Shown here in pieces: positions 26,633 through 35,782 of a stretch of DNA of 64,000 nt (position 1 is the first letter of the stretch; every line of letters begins with the position of its first letter). Under the pieces are notes generated by a model. That model made no database searches, was not told where the DNA came from, and worked only from the letters and a program-made list of their open reading frames with translations. The position numbers and the translations under genes are program-made. The stretch comes from Shimia_B sp039815465 (lineage in GTDB: Bacteria; Pseudomonadota; Alphaproteobacteria; Rhodobacterales; Rhodobacteraceae), in the NCBI GenBank assembly GCA_039815465.1, contig JBCBZG010000007.1, positions 62,001 through 126,000 on the forward strand. Direction: 5' to 3'.

Positions 26633-26700
26633 GTTCGCGCCGCCCACCCATTTCATTCTGGGGGGCGGACCGGTGTGGCCCGGCGGTGCCGCCGGGCGAG
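26633..26700. repeat. Repeat family E, copy 1
   Basis: This copy holds TTTCATTCTGGGGGGCGGA and a hairpin CCCGGCGG-TG-CCGCCGGG (26679-26696). It is the reverse complement counterpart of the element at 28349-28413. It lies in the 195-nt gap between the LysE-type gene and the DUF3429 gene, which otherwise shows nothing. Confidence 0.7.
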
Positions 26701-26745
26701 CACTTTGGGGCTAAGTCGTTACAGTATGACGCAGCATCTGAAAAT

Positions 26746-27357
26746 CTAAGCCCGCTCAAACGCCAACCGCCCTGCCAGCAGCGCAAAAACCGCCGCAAAG
26801 GACCGGTTGAGCCAGCGCAGGACACGCTCGGACCCCAGGATCGCCTCCCGCACGCGGGCTGCGAAAGCGCCGTAGAGCACAAAGACCGAAAAGGTCATGG
26901 CCATAAACACTCCGCCTAGCGCGGCCATCTCCAACGTCGCGGTCGCGGGGTTGCCGCTTAGGAACGGCGGCAAGAGCGCGAGGAAAAAGATCGAAAGCTT
27001 GGGGTTCAGGATGTTTATCAGCGCCCCGCGCCGCGCGGTGCGCCAGGGGTGCTCCGGGCGGGGGTCCGCCTCGATCGCCAAAGCGCCACCAGACCGCAGT
27101 GCCTGCCATGCCAAGTATAGCAGGTAGGCCACGCCTGCGAATTTCACCACCTGGAACGCCAGCGCAGAGGCATGGAGCAGCGCCGCAAGCCCCAGCGTCG
27201 CCGCCAGCAGGTGGGGCACAATCCCCGCCGTGCACCCAAGCGCGGCCCAAAACGATGCCCGCGTGCCGCGACCCAGGCCAACGGCGAGTGTGTAGATCAC
27301 GCCCGTCCCTGGGGCGATGACGACGACAAAGGCGGTGATGAGGAATTGGATGGTCAT
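26746..27357 (-). CDS. LysE/RhtB family exporter
   Basis: This 203-residue membrane protein has about six helices and the family opening FVVVIAPGTGVIYTLAVGLGRGTRASFWAALG. The ILNPKLSIFFLALLPPF signature of amino-acid and metabolite exporters is present. Substrate unknown. The ATG at 27357 has AAGGAG about 8 nt upstream. Confidence 0.9.
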   Translation of the reverse strand: MTIQFLITAFVVVIAPGTGVIYTLAVGLGRGTRASFWAALGCTAGIVPHLLAATLGLAALLHASALAFQVVKFAGVAYLLYLAWQALRSGGALAIEADPRPEHPWRTARRGALINILNPKLSIFFLALLPPFLSGNPATATLEMAALGGVFMAMTFSVFVLYGAFAARVREAILGSERVLRWLNRSFAAVFALLAGRLAFERA

Positions 27358-27477
27358 GGCGGCTCCTTCGCTGTGCGCAGTCAATCACACCTCTGGAGCT
27401 GTGACTACGGGTAGGGCCGTCAAAAGATTTGAGGTGATACGTCAGCCGTGCTGATAGGCGTTTGCCCAGCGCGGGCG

Positions 27478-27750
27478 TCAGCCGCGCTGCGACTGCAAGA
27501 TGCCCACCAGTTCGGAAAACTTGGCCCGTTGATCCTCGGGGTCGCCGGACCGGATAGCCGTTTCCACGCAGTGGGCGGCGTGATCATCCAGGATCAGCCC
27601 CTCCACCCCCTTGATGGCGGCGCGGATCGCGGCTGTCTGGCGCAACACGTCAACGCAGTAGCGGTCCTCGTCGATCATCTTAGCGATCCCGCGCACCTGG
27701 CCCTCGATCTTTTTGAGCCGGGCGAGCGCGGCGTCCTTATGGTCGTGCAT
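27478..27750 (-). CDS. CsoR-like metal-sensing transcriptional repressor
   Basis: This 90-residue four-helix regulator is of the CsoR/RcnR/FrmR family. The ligand set C32, H57 and C61 has the 25- and 4-residue spacing of Cu(I)-binding CsoR (C-H-C), rather than the FrmR or RcnR pattern, so copper is the likely signal. The ATG at 27750 gives the usual short N-terminus (MHDHKDAALARLKKIEGQVRGI). It is divergent from a membrane protein, with an operator-like palindrome between. Confidence 0.88.
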   Translation of the reverse strand: MHDHKDAALARLKKIEGQVRGIAKMIDEDRYCVDVLRQTAAIRAAIKGVEGLILDDHAAHCVETAIRSGDPEDQRAKFSELVGILQSQRG

Positions 27751-27766
27751 CTTGCGGGCTCCTAGC

Positions 27767-27787
27767 ATATACCCTATAGGGGTATAT
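27767..27787. promoter_or_regulatory. Operator-like palindrome between csoR-type gene and divergent membrane protein gene
   Basis: Perfect half sites ATATACCC and GGGTATAT (27767-27774, 27780-27787) are separated by 5 nt. G/C tracts flanked by TA-rich arms are typical of CsoR-family operators. The site lies 17 nt before the repressor start and 20 nt before the divergent gene. Confidence 0.75.
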
Positions 27788-27806
27788 AGTATCGAAAGGA
27801 ACTCAG

Positions 27807-28310
27807 ATGGCAACCTATCACGTGCGCGCAGAGGGGCGGGGCAAAAGCATCAGCGACTACTGGCCACTGATCGCGCTTGTGGGTGTATCCGTGCTCGCAG
27901 CGCTCGCGCTTGCAGCCCAAGGGATGGCGTGGATGCCCGCGTTCATGGGCGTGTTCTTGTGCTTCTTTGCGCTCTTGAAGATTTTCGACCTCAAGGGCTT
28001 TCGCCGCGGGTTCAAGATGTATGACCTGCTCGCGCGCCGCGTGCCGAATTACGCCTTTGTCTACCCGTTCATCGAGCTCGGGCTGGGGTTGGCCTATTTG
28101 GGGGGCATCGCACCTACCGTGACGCAATGGGTGACGGTGATCGTGTTTTCGTTTGGGACGCTGGGCGTCTTGTCGGCGCTGCAGCGCGGGCTCGATATCG
28201 ACTGCCCATGTATGGGCTCGATCCTGTCTGTGCCTTTGTCCACAGTGACCCTGACTGAGGATTTGTCGATGGTGGCGATGGCGGCGCTGATGCTGCTTAG
28301 TGTGGTTTGA
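27807..28310 (+). CDS. MauE/DoxX-type redox-associated membrane protein
   Basis: This 167-residue protein has four hydrophobic helices. Its cysteine pair IDCPCMGSILSVPLSTVTL resembles the CGCFG motif of MauE/DoxX proteins, which help disulfide or metal-linked redox chemistry in the membrane. A GAAAGGA site precedes the ATG. The divergent copper sensor and shared operator suggest copper induction and a role in copper handling or thiol protection; that is inference. Confidence 0.8.
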   Translation: MATYHVRAEGRGKSISDYWPLIALVGVSVLAALALAAQGMAWMPAFMGVFLCFFALLKIFDLKGFRRGFKMYDLLARRVPNYAFVYPFIELGLGLAYLGGIAPTVTQWVTVIVFSFGTLGVLSALQRGLDIDCPCMGSILSVPLSTVTLTEDLSMVAMAALMLLSVV

Positions 28311-28348
28311 GCGCGCAATCTGGCTAGTCATTTAGCAGCAACGTACTA

Positions 28349-28413
28349 GCCCGATGGGCACCATCGGGCCGCGCCGTTCCGCCCCCCAGAATGAAACGGC
28401 GGGGCGGCGCTAT
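28349..28413. repeat. Repeat family E, copy 2
   Basis: Hairpin CCCGATGG-GCA-CCATCGGG (28350-28368) is followed by CCGCGCCGTTCCGCCCCCC and a GGCGGGGCGGCGC arm. It lies between the convergent MauE-like and NYN genes. Confidence 0.7.
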
Positions 28414-28450
28414 AGCTCGACTTGATGGATTAGTTCAGGTTTCCCACGAA

Positions 28451-29002
28451 CTACTCTTCGTCGTCCCGCGGCTCCCGCGGAGGGCGGCCGATCACGTCTT
28501 TGAGCTCATCAAGCTCGATAAAGTTGTCGGCCTGGCGGCGCAGTTCGTCGGCGATCATGGGCGGCTGGCTGCGGATCGTAGACACGACCGACACCCGTAC
28601 CCCGCGCCGCTGAAGCGCCTCGACCAGCGGGCGGAAATCGCCGTCGCCGGAAAACAGCACAATGTGATCGACATGGGGCGCAAGCTCCATCGCGTCGACC
28701 GTCAGCTCGATGTCCATGTTGCCTTTGACCTTCCGGCGGCCCTGGCTGTCGGTGTATTCCTTGGCAGGCTTCGTCACCATGGAGAAGCCGTTGTAGTGCA
28801 GCCAGTCCACCAGCGGGCGGATCGGCGAATACTCGTCACTTTCCAAAAGCGCAGTGTAGTAAAAGGCCCGAAGCAGCTTGCCACGGCGCATGAATTCCTG
28901 CCGCAGAAGCTTGTAGTCGATATCGAACCCCAGCGCCTTGGCGGCGGCGTATAGGTTCGAGCCGTCTATAAACAGCGCCAACCGGTCATCGCGATAAAAC
29001 AT
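28451..29002 (-). CDS. NYN domain (LabA/DUF88-like) putative RNase
   Basis: This 183-residue PIN-like protein has the acidic sites of the NYN family: D13 in FIDGSNLY, D in KGNMDIELTVDAM, and the pair in LFSGDGDFRPLVEAL. Members are thought to be metal-dependent RNases. The C-terminal tail (RPPREPRDDEE) is charged. It is divergent from folK. Confidence 0.88.
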   Translation of the reverse strand: MFYRDDRLALFIDGSNLYAAAKALGFDIDYKLLRQEFMRRGKLLRAFYYTALLESDEYSPIRPLVDWLHYNGFSMVTKPAKEYTDSQGRRKVKGNMDIELTVDAMELAPHVDHIVLFSGDGDFRPLVEALQRRGVRVSVVSTIRSQPPMIADELRRQADNFIELDELKDVIGRPPREPRDDEE

Positions 29003-29094
29003 CTTCGTTCCTTTTCACGGCGCTCGCAGAATTCGGGTTGAGTGGATGGAAAGCCCGTGCAAAGCGCTTTGAGCGTAAATAAGGATTATTGTAG

Positions 29095-29694
29095 GTGCCA
29101 CAAGCCACAAATCGCAACGGCCCTGTGTGTCGGTACGTCATAGCGCTCGGCGCAAACCTGCCTTTGCACGGCGATGAACCGCCTGCAACGCTGCGCGCAG
29201 CGCTCCGCGCGCTGCAGGCACGGGGCATTGCGGTGTGCGATACGAGCCGGTTTTTCTCCTGCCCGGCCTTCCCGGCGGGCAACGGGCCGGACTACACAAA
29301 TGCCGCCGCAGTGCTGGAAACGACGCTGACAGCGCGCGCGCTGCTCGACGCGCTCCACGCGGTTGAGGCGCAGTTTGGGCGCGAGCGCGCGACGCGCTGG
29401 GGGCAGCGGACGCTCGACCTTGATCTCATCACCGCGGGGGAGGGGGTGTTTCCCGACCGCGCGACCCATGCCGAATGGCGTCTCCTCGACGCCGCCACCC
29501 AAAGGCTGCGCGCCCCCGATGAGATGATCTTGCCCCACCCACGGCTCCAAGACCGGGCCTTTGTGTTGGTGCCTATGGCCGACATCGCCCCCGACTGGCG
29601 CCACCCGGTGCTGGGCAAAACGGTGGTAGAGATGCGCGATGCTCTGCCGCCGGAGGCCCTAGCAGAAATGGTGCCCATGGTAACGGTGGACTAG
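29095..29694 (+). CDS. folK: 2-amino-4-hydroxy-6-hydroxymethyldihydropteridine pyrophosphokinase
   Basis: FolK (199 residues) transfers pyrophosphate from ATP to hydroxymethyl-dihydropterin in folate synthesis. It has YVIALGANL, SRFFSCPAFPAGNGPDYTNAA and the signature RWGQRTLDLDLITAG, and the metal-binding HPRLQDRAFVLVP. The start is GTG at 29095; no strong ribosome-binding site is visible, so an internal start is possible. Confidence 0.92.
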   Translation: MPQATNRNGPVCRYVIALGANLPLHGDEPPATLRAALRALQARGIAVCDTSRFFSCPAFPAGNGPDYTNAAAVLETTLTARALLDALHAVEAQFGRERATRWGQRTLDLDLITAGEGVFPDRATHAEWRLLDAATQRLRAPDEMILPHPRLQDRAFVLVPMADIAPDWRHPVLGKTVVEMRDALPPEALAEMVPMVTVD

Positions 29695-29864
29695 CCGCGC
29701 TGTCACCGGGCCGCGGGACGACCAGGTGGTGGCGCGGCGGGCTAGCGCCCTTGATTCCGCGCCGGGGCGCCGAGCAGCATCCGCCACGCGGGAATTTGCT
29801 TGTCTTTCGGCCCTGATCCGCCTATCTGGCAGGCTTACCCGGAATTTATGGTACTGGAGCGCCC

Positions 29865-30218
29865 ATGGCCCGCGTCACCGTTGAAGACTGCGTCGACAAA
29901 GTCCCGAACCGTTTTGAGCTCGTCATGCTCGCCGCCCACCGCGCGCGAGAGATTTCGTCGGGCGGCCAGATCACCGTGGACCGCGACAACGACAAGAACC
30001 CGGTCGTGAGCCTGCGTGAAATCGCCGAGGAAACCCAAAGCGCCCAAGAGCTGCGCGAGCGGTTGATCGAAGCCAACCAGACCCAGATCGAAGTGGACGA
30101 GCCTGAGGACGATTCGATGTCGCTCCTCATGGGGGGTGAACAAGACGCGCCCGCCGATGACGATCTCAACGACGAAAAGCTGCTCCGCGCCCTTATGGAA
30201 GCGCAGGGTCAGAAGTAA
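29865..30218 (+). CDS. rpoZ: RNA polymerase omega subunit
   Basis: RpoZ (117 residues) supports assembly of RNA polymerase. The N-terminus MARVTVEDCVDKVPNRFELVMLAAHRAREI is diagnostic, and the C-terminus is acidic as in related alphaproteobacteria. It lies 6 nt before rsh, the usual pairing with ppGpp metabolism. The 170-nt gap upstream after folK shows only GC-rich sequence and no clear promoter. Confidence 0.95.
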   Translation: MARVTVEDCVDKVPNRFELVMLAAHRAREISSGGQITVDRDNDKNPVVSLREIAEETQSAQELRERLIEANQTQIEVDEPEDDSMSLLMGGEQDAPADDDLNDEKLLRALMEAQGQK

Positions 30219-30224
30219 CGCGCG

Positions 30225-32372
30225 ATGGACGGGCCGGGGAGCCTCATCGCGCTCGTCCACGACTATAATCCTACGGCGAATACCGACCTGATTTCCCGCG
30301 CCTACGCGTTTGGGGAAACCATGCATGACGGCCAATACCGCCGCTCAGGCGAGCCCTATTTCACTCACCCCGTGGCGGTCGCCGAAATCCTCGCCCAGCA
30401 GCGGCTAGACGAGACCACGGTGGTCACCGCGCTCCTCCACGACACGATCGAAGACACCCGCGCCAGCTACGCCCAAGTCGCTCAGGAGTTCGGCACCGAC
30501 GTGGCCGAGCTTGTGGATGGCGTGACGAAACTCACCCAGCTCCAACTGTCCTCGACCGAGACCAAGCAGGCCGAAAACTTTCGCAAGCTCTTTATGGCGA
30601 CCTCGCGCGATATCCGCGTGGTGCTGGTCAAGCTCGCGGACCGGCTCCACAACATGCGCACCATCAACGCTATGTCGCCCGACAAACAGGTGCAAAAGGC
30701 GCGAGAAACGATGGACATCTTTGCCCCGCTCGCAGGCCGCATGGGCATGCAGTGGATGCGCGAGGAGCTGGAGGACCTGTCGTTCCAAGTCCTCAACCCC
30801 GTGGGGCGGGCCTCCATCAAGCGCCGCTTTGTGCAGCTCAAAAGCCAGACCGGCGACGTGATGAACCAGATCATCGCCGATATTGACCTCGAAATGGCCA
30901 AGGTCGGCATCTACGCAGAGGTCTACGGGCGCGCGAAAAAGCCCTATTCGATCTGGCGTAAGATGCAGACCAAACAGCTCAGCTTTTCGCGGCTGTCAGA
31001 CATCTACGGCTTTCGCGTGATCGTGTCCAAAGACGACGAATGCTACCGCGCACTGGGCGCCATCCACAGCCGGTGGAAGGCCGTGCCGGGCCGCTTCAAA
31101 GACTACATCAGCCAGCCCAAGGCAAACGGCTACCGCTCGCTCCATACCACGGTCTCGGGCCGCAATGGCCGAACGGTGGAGGTGCAGATCCGCACCAAAG
31201 AAATGCACGAGGTCGCCGAAACCGGCGTGGCCGCGACCTGGTCCTACCGCGACGGCGAGCGGGTGGAGAACCCGTTTGCCGTAGACCCCGCCCAGTGGAT
31301 GGCCAAGCTCAGCGAGCATTTCGGCGAAAACGCCGACGACGCGGACTTTCTCGAAGCCGTCAAGTTGGAGATGTATTCGGACCAGGTGTTCTGCTTTACA
31401 CCTCAGGGCGACGTGATCCGCTTGCCGCGCGGGGCCACCCCGCTCGATTTCGCCTATGCGGTCCACACGCGCATTGGCAACCAGACCGTGTCCGCCAAGG
31501 TGGACGGCATCCGCGTCCCGCTCTGGACGCGGCTCAAGAACGGGCAATCTGTGACGATCATCACCGCCGAGGGCCAGCGCCCCCAGCTCAGCTGGATCGA
31601 CATCGCCTGCACGGGCCGTGCCAAGGCTGCGATCCGCCGCTCGCTGCGCGACGAAGACAAAGAACGTTTCATCAAACTGGGGCGCGAACTGACCCGCACG
31701 AGCTTCGAGGCCGTGGGACGGTCCTTCACCGTCAAGGCCGCGCGCGTTGCGGCCAAATCCCTGGGCTACGAGACCGCCAATGATATGCTCGCGCGCGTGG
31801 GTGCGTCCGACCTGGCCTCCCGCGCGGTGCTCGACGCCGTCTACCCGGACCTAGCCAAGAAAAAGCGCGCCGAGGTTGACCCAAAGCGCGCTGTTATCGG
31901 GCTCGACGTCGATCAGAAATACCACCGCGCGCCCTGCTGTCAGCCGGTCCCGGGCGAACGCATCGTGGGCATCACCTTCCGCGGTCAGGGCGTCGTCGTA
32001 CACAGCATCGACTGCCCCAATATGGTTCAATACGAAAGCGAGCTTGAGCGCTGGGTCGACCTGCGCTGGCAGGACGGGCGCCACCCGCTGACCAACACCG
32101 TCAGCGTTGACGTCACGATATCGAACGACGCGGGCGTGCTGGGACGCATCTGCACCTTGATCGGGGAGCAGTCCGCAAACATCTCTGACCTACAATTTGT
32201 CGACAGAAAGCCAGATTTTTATCGTCTGGTCATTGATGTGGACCTACGTGACGCAGAGCACCTGCACGCCGTGCTGACCGTGCTCGAAGCCGACGCAAAT
32301 GTGGCAGAGGTCCAGCGCCTGCGCGATCCGACGCGGTTGACGTTTGGGGCAGAATCCGCGCAAGCGTCGTGA
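30225..32372 (+). CDS. rsh: Bifunctional (p)ppGpp synthetase/hydrolase, RelA/SpoT homologue
   Basis: This 715-residue protein makes and degrades (p)ppGpp. The HD hydrolase domain has H48, H72-D73 (ALLHDTIEDT). The synthetase domain has GRAKKPYSIWRKM and the RFKD motif that marks bifunctional enzymes (GRFKDYISQPKANGYRSLHTT). A TGS domain (about 385-445), a conserved cysteine region (HRAPCCQPVPGE) and a C-terminal ACT domain (about 640-710) follow. It is the single long RSH protein expected in Rhodobacteraceae. Confidence 0.96.
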   Translation: MDGPGSLIALVHDYNPTANTDLISRAYAFGETMHDGQYRRSGEPYFTHPVAVAEILAQQRLDETTVVTALLHDTIEDTRASYAQVAQEFGTDVAELVDGVTKLTQLQLSSTETKQAENFRKLFMATSRDIRVVLVKLADRLHNMRTINAMSPDKQVQKARETMDIFAPLAGRMGMQWMREELEDLSFQVLNPVGRASIKRRFVQLKSQTGDVMNQIIADIDLEMAKVGIYAEVYGRAKKPYSIWRKMQTKQLSFSRLSDIYGFRVIVSKDDECYRALGAIHSRWKAVPGRFKDYISQPKANGYRSLHTTVSGRNGRTVEVQIRTKEMHEVAETGVAATWSYRDGERVENPFAVDPAQWMAKLSEHFGENADDADFLEAVKLEMYSDQVFCFTPQGDVIRLPRGATPLDFAYAVHTRIGNQTVSAKVDGIRVPLWTRLKNGQSVTIITAEGQRPQLSWIDIACTGRAKAAIRRSLRDEDKERFIKLGRELTRTSFEAVGRSFTVKAARVAAKSLGYETANDMLARVGASDLASRAVLDAVYPDLAKKKRAEVDPKRAVIGLDVDQKYHRAPCCQPVPGERIVGITFRGQGVVVHSIDCPNMVQYESELERWVDLRWQDGRHPLTNTVSVDVTISNDAGVLGRICTLIGEQSANISDLQFVDRKPDFYRLVIDVDLRDAEHLHAVLTVLEADANVAEVQRLRDPTRLTFGAESAQAS

Positions 32373-32391
32373 CAGACGAAAGGGGCCGTGG

Positions 32392-33048
32392 GTGGTCTTT
32401 AAGAGACGCGACAGGCAAGGCAGCTGGACCCGAGTAAAGGAAGCCCTTTACCCGCGCGGCGGCTGGATGCGCGCGTTCGAATACGTCAAGCACCGGGTCC
32501 GGCGGCTCCCCGATAGCCCTGAAAAGATCGCGCGGGGCATCTGGGCGGGGGTCTTTGCGGCCTTCACACCCTTCTACGGTCTGCATTTTTTCATCGCAGC
32601 GTTGTTGGCATTCGTCATGCGCGGCAATGTCATCGCTTCGCTCCTGGCGACGTTCTTTGGCAACCCGCTCACCTATGTTCCTATCGGCGTCGCGGCGCTG
32701 CAAACGGGCTATTTCATCCTGGGCATCCGCCCCCGCGAAGATCTGGAACGGTCGCTCTGGGGCCGGTTCACAGACGCGTTCGGCGATCTTTGGCACAATT
32801 TCGTCGCCATCTTTACCGATGACGTCGCGCGCTGGGGTGGACTGTTGAAGTTCTGGGACGACGTGTTCTTTCCCTACATGGTGGGCGGCATCATCCCAGG
32901 CGTGATCTGCGCGACGGCGATGTATGTTCTATCCGTGCCCGTCATTCGGGCGTATCAGAACCGCAGAAAAGGCCGCGTCGCCGCGAAACTTGCCGAAATC
33001 CGGGACAAGGCCATGTCCAAGCGAGTGAAAGACAATGGAGGCCCCTAA
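32392..33048 (+). CDS. DUF2062 membrane protein
   Basis: This 218-residue protein starts at GTG 32392 after AAAGGGG. A basic N-terminal stretch precedes the DUF2062 pattern SPEKIARGIWAGVFAAFTPFYGLHFFIAALLAF and FFGNPLTYVP, with three to four membrane helices and a basic C-terminus. Function is unknown. Its stop overlaps the pdxJ start by one base. Confidence 0.85.
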   Translation: MVFKRRDRQGSWTRVKEALYPRGGWMRAFEYVKHRVRRLPDSPEKIARGIWAGVFAAFTPFYGLHFFIAALLAFVMRGNVIASLLATFFGNPLTYVPIGVAALQTGYFILGIRPREDLERSLWGRFTDAFGDLWHNFVAIFTDDVARWGGLLKFWDDVFFPYMVGGIIPGVICATAMYVLSVPVIRAYQNRRKGRVAAKLAEIRDKAMSKRVKDNGGP

Positions 33049-33812
33049 TGGCACTGCCGTATCAGCGACTGGGTGTGAATATCGACCACGTGGCGACCGT
33101 GCGCAACGCGCGCGGCGGCATCTATCCTGATCCGCTCCGCGCCGCTCAAATCGCGCAGGAGGCTGGCGCCGATGGCATCACCGCGCACCTGCGCGAGGAT
33201 CGCCGCCACATCACCGACGGCGATATCGAGGGGCTGATGGACATCCTCACCGTGCCGCTCAATTTCGAGATGGCCGCGACGGAAGAGATGCAGAAGATCG
33301 CGCTCCGCCACCGCCCCCATGCCGTCTGCATCGTACCCGAAAAGCGCGAAGAACGCACGACCGAGGGTGGGCTCGAAGTCGCGCGGGAGGAAAACCGACT
33401 GGCGCACTACATCGCCCCCCTGCGCGAGGTAGGCTGCCGCGTGTCGATCTTCATCGCCGCCGACCGCCGCCAGATCGAGGCCGCCAACCGCATCGGCGCA
33501 GAAGTGATCGAACTCCACACCGGGGCCTATTGCGACGCGATTTCCGAGGGCGATCTCGACACGCGCGACCGGGAGCTGGCCGCGCTGACCGAAATGGCCG
33601 CCTTTGCGCATTCGCTGGGGCTTGAGGTCCACGCGGGCCACGGGCTGACCTATGAAAGCGTCGCGCCCATTGCGGCCCTGCCGGAAGTCAAAGAGCTCAA
33701 TATCGGCCACTTCCTCATCGGCGAAGCCATCTTTCGAGGCCTTGCCCCGTCGATCCACGAAATGCGCCGCCTGATGGATGAGGCACGCGCCGGTAAAGGG
33801 CAGGCAGCGTGA
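33048..33812 (+). CDS. pdxJ: Pyridoxine 5'-phosphate synthase
   Basis: PdxJ (254 residues) joins 1-deoxyxylulose 5-phosphate with 3-amino-2-oxopropyl phosphate to form pyridoxine 5'-phosphate. The TIM-barrel opening GVNIDHVATVRNARGG, the ITAHLREDRRHI loop and the ELNIGHFLIGEAIF phosphate site are all present. Length is standard. Confidence 0.96.
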   Translation: MALPYQRLGVNIDHVATVRNARGGIYPDPLRAAQIAQEAGADGITAHLREDRRHITDGDIEGLMDILTVPLNFEMAATEEMQKIALRHRPHAVCIVPEKREERTTEGGLEVAREENRLAHYIAPLREVGCRVSIFIAADRRQIEAANRIGAEVIELHTGAYCDAISEGDLDTRDRELAALTEMAAFAHSLGLEVHAGHGLTYESVAPIAALPEVKELNIGHFLIGEAIFRGLAPSIHEMRRLMDEARAGKGQAA

Positions 33813-34225
33813 ACAAGATCAGTGTCAACCTCACGCGCTTTGCGATGTGGTTTGCGGGCGCGACCATCGTCTTTGGATTGGTGATCGTAGGCACGTTCTA
33901 CGCCTTCGGTCAGGCTTATGGGGGCGCGGTGCTCCCCGTCATCCCAGCCATGGTGGCCGCCATGGTAGAGGGCACGAAATGGGCCAAGGAGCGCCCGGAC
34001 CCCATCCCGCACCCCTGGCTCGATGCCGGGGCCATGGCCTGCGTCGCGCTCTTTGTAACGGTATTCATGATCTTTACCGCCGTCCTCACCATCCCGGGCG
34101 CAAGCGCGGGTGGCATCAGTGCCTTTGCCATCCTCGCGCCCCTCTATCTGCTGATTTGGCTTATCTGTGGGCGCATCTTCCTCGGGCTCGGTGTCCGCAA
34201 CGAGCGGGCGGTGCAGGGGCGCTAG
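33809..34225 (+). CDS. Small membrane protein, ABZJ_00895-like
   Basis: This 138-residue protein has four hydrophobic helices (about 10-30, 37-55, 72-95, 103-122) and an N-terminal NLTRFAMWF pattern seen in the ABZJ_00895 family. Function unknown. The GTG start overlaps the pdxJ stop by 4 nt, and the next gene starts 3 nt after it. Confidence 0.7.
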   Translation: MNKISVNLTRFAMWFAGATIVFGLVIVGTFYAFGQAYGGAVLPVIPAMVAAMVEGTKWAKERPDPIPHPWLDAGAMACVALFVTVFMIFTAVLTIPGASAGGISAFAILAPLYLLIWLICGRIFLGLGVRNERAVQGR

Positions 34226-34228
34226 GAC

Positions 34229-35668
34229 GTGACGCGCCATGCCGTGCTGATCGGCGCGCTGGCGCTCGTGATCCTGTCGCTCTGGCAGATCGAGGCCAAG
34301 CGCCCCCGTGGTGTGGAGGTCGCGTCCGTCAGCATCGGCACCACCCCCGCCACCGAGTGGCGCCAGCCGGGCGCCCACGCCACCGTCGTCGTCGCCCACG
34401 GGTTCGCCGGGTCGCGCCCGCTGATGAAGGCCTATATCTGGACGCTGGTGGCCAGCGGCTACGACGTAGTGGCGTTCGATTTTGAAGGCCACGGCCTCAA
34501 CCCTGTCCCGATGTCTGGCGACACTGATAGCATCGAGGGCACGACGCGGCGGCTGGTCGACGAAACGGTCCGCGTCATGGACTACGCCGGCGATGCCCCC
34601 GCGCTGCTCGGCCACTCCATGGCCACCGATGTGCTTATCCGCGCCGCGCTGGAGCGCCCGGCGGGTCCCATCGTGGCGATCTCCGCCTTTTCCCAGGCTG
34701 TGACGCCGCAGCACCCAGAAAACCTGCTGCTGATCGCAGGCGAATGGGAGGGCCGTCTGATCGCGTTCGGCCAGGACGCCATCCGCCAGGTCGACCCCAA
34801 CGCGGTGGAGGGGCAGCTCCTCACCGGTGACGTTACCCGCATGGCGCTCGTGTCGCCGAATGTCGAACATGTCGGCATCCTCTACGCGCCCTACGCGCTC
34901 CGCGAATCCATCCGCTGGCTCGATGCCGCCTACGGCGTGCCAGAGCGGGAGCCGCAGCTGGCGACCATCGGCTACTGGGTGCTCGCGCTTCTAGCCGGGC
35001 TGATGGCGCTCTGGCGGCCCATCTCGGGGTATCTGCCTGACGCACCCAAGGCAGAGCCAGTGCCAAGGAAAGCGATCCTGTGGTGCGCGGGCGTCGCACT
35101 GGTGACACCGCTCGGCGCGATTGGCACGCCCACCGGCATCCTACCTGTGCTCGTGGCAGATTACCTCGTCGTGCATCTGGGCTTCACCGGGCTCATGCAG
35201 CTGGCGCTTTTGCGCGCAAACGCTGTCGCCTTTGGCAAGTTTCAGCCGGTGGTGGCGCTGGCGCTCGTAGCATGGGGGCTCGCGGTCTTTGGGCTGGCCA
35301 TCAACAGCTACCTGGCGAATTTCATGCCCCATGCCGGCCGGGCGCTGATCCTCGCGGTGCTGATCTTAGGAGCCGTCCCGTTCATGGTCGCCGACGCCAT
35401 CGCCACCCAGGGCGGGCGCGGGCCGCTTTGGCACCGGTTGCTGCTGCGCGGCGCGTTCTTTGCGTCGTTGATCTTCGCTGTGGCGCTTGATTTTGACCGG
35501 CTTTTCTTCCTCGTGCTGATCGCGCCTGTGATCCTGCTGTTCTTCTTGATCTTCGGCTATATGGGCCGCTGGACCGCCGACCGCGCCGGGCCGCTTGCTG
35601 CTGGTGTTGCCTTGGGCGTGATACTCGCCTGGTCGCTTGGGGTCACATTCCCGATGTTTGCGGCTTAG
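34229..35668 (+). CDS. Membrane-bound alpha/beta hydrolase
   Basis: This 479-residue protein combines an alpha/beta hydrolase (about 40-250) with a C-terminal half of six to seven membrane helices. The nucleophile elbow is GHSMA (LLGHSMATDVL), with the oxyanion region VVVAHGFAGSRP and a FDFEGHG strand. An N-terminal signal-anchor is seen. Substrate unknown; a lipid or cell-envelope ester is plausible. The start is GTG. Confidence 0.8.
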   Translation: MTRHAVLIGALALVILSLWQIEAKRPRGVEVASVSIGTTPATEWRQPGAHATVVVAHGFAGSRPLMKAYIWTLVASGYDVVAFDFEGHGLNPVPMSGDTDSIEGTTRRLVDETVRVMDYAGDAPALLGHSMATDVLIRAALERPAGPIVAISAFSQAVTPQHPENLLLIAGEWEGRLIAFGQDAIRQVDPNAVEGQLLTGDVTRMALVSPNVEHVGILYAPYALRESIRWLDAAYGVPEREPQLATIGYWVLALLAGLMALWRPISGYLPDAPKAEPVPRKAILWCAGVALVTPLGAIGTPTGILPVLVADYLVVHLGFTGLMQLALLRANAVAFGKFQPVVALALVAWGLAVFGLAINSYLANFMPHAGRALILAVLILGAVPFMVADAIATQGGRGPLWHRLLLRGAFFASLIFAVALDFDRLFFLVLIAPVILLFFLIFGYMGRWTADRAGPLAAGVALGVILAWSLGVTFPMFAA

Positions 35669-35672
35669 GAAT

Positions 35673-35732
35673 CGCCCGGTGGGAACCACCGGGCATCCCC
35701 CGACCGCCCCCACGGGCGGGGTATGCCCTCTG
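35673..35732 (+). repeat. Repeat family B, copy 1
   Basis: Hairpin CCCGGTGG-GAA-CCACCGGG (35675-35693) is followed by a second stem-loop CCGCCC-CCAC-GGGCGG inside CATCCCCC and GGGGTATG arms. The 60-nt element is the near-perfect reverse complement of 61861-61920. It lies between the hydrolase and acpS. Confidence 0.85.
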
Positions 35733-35782
35733 CGCTTGTGACCGAAGGTTGAACTCAGCCGTACCAAGCATACGGTCCCCCC

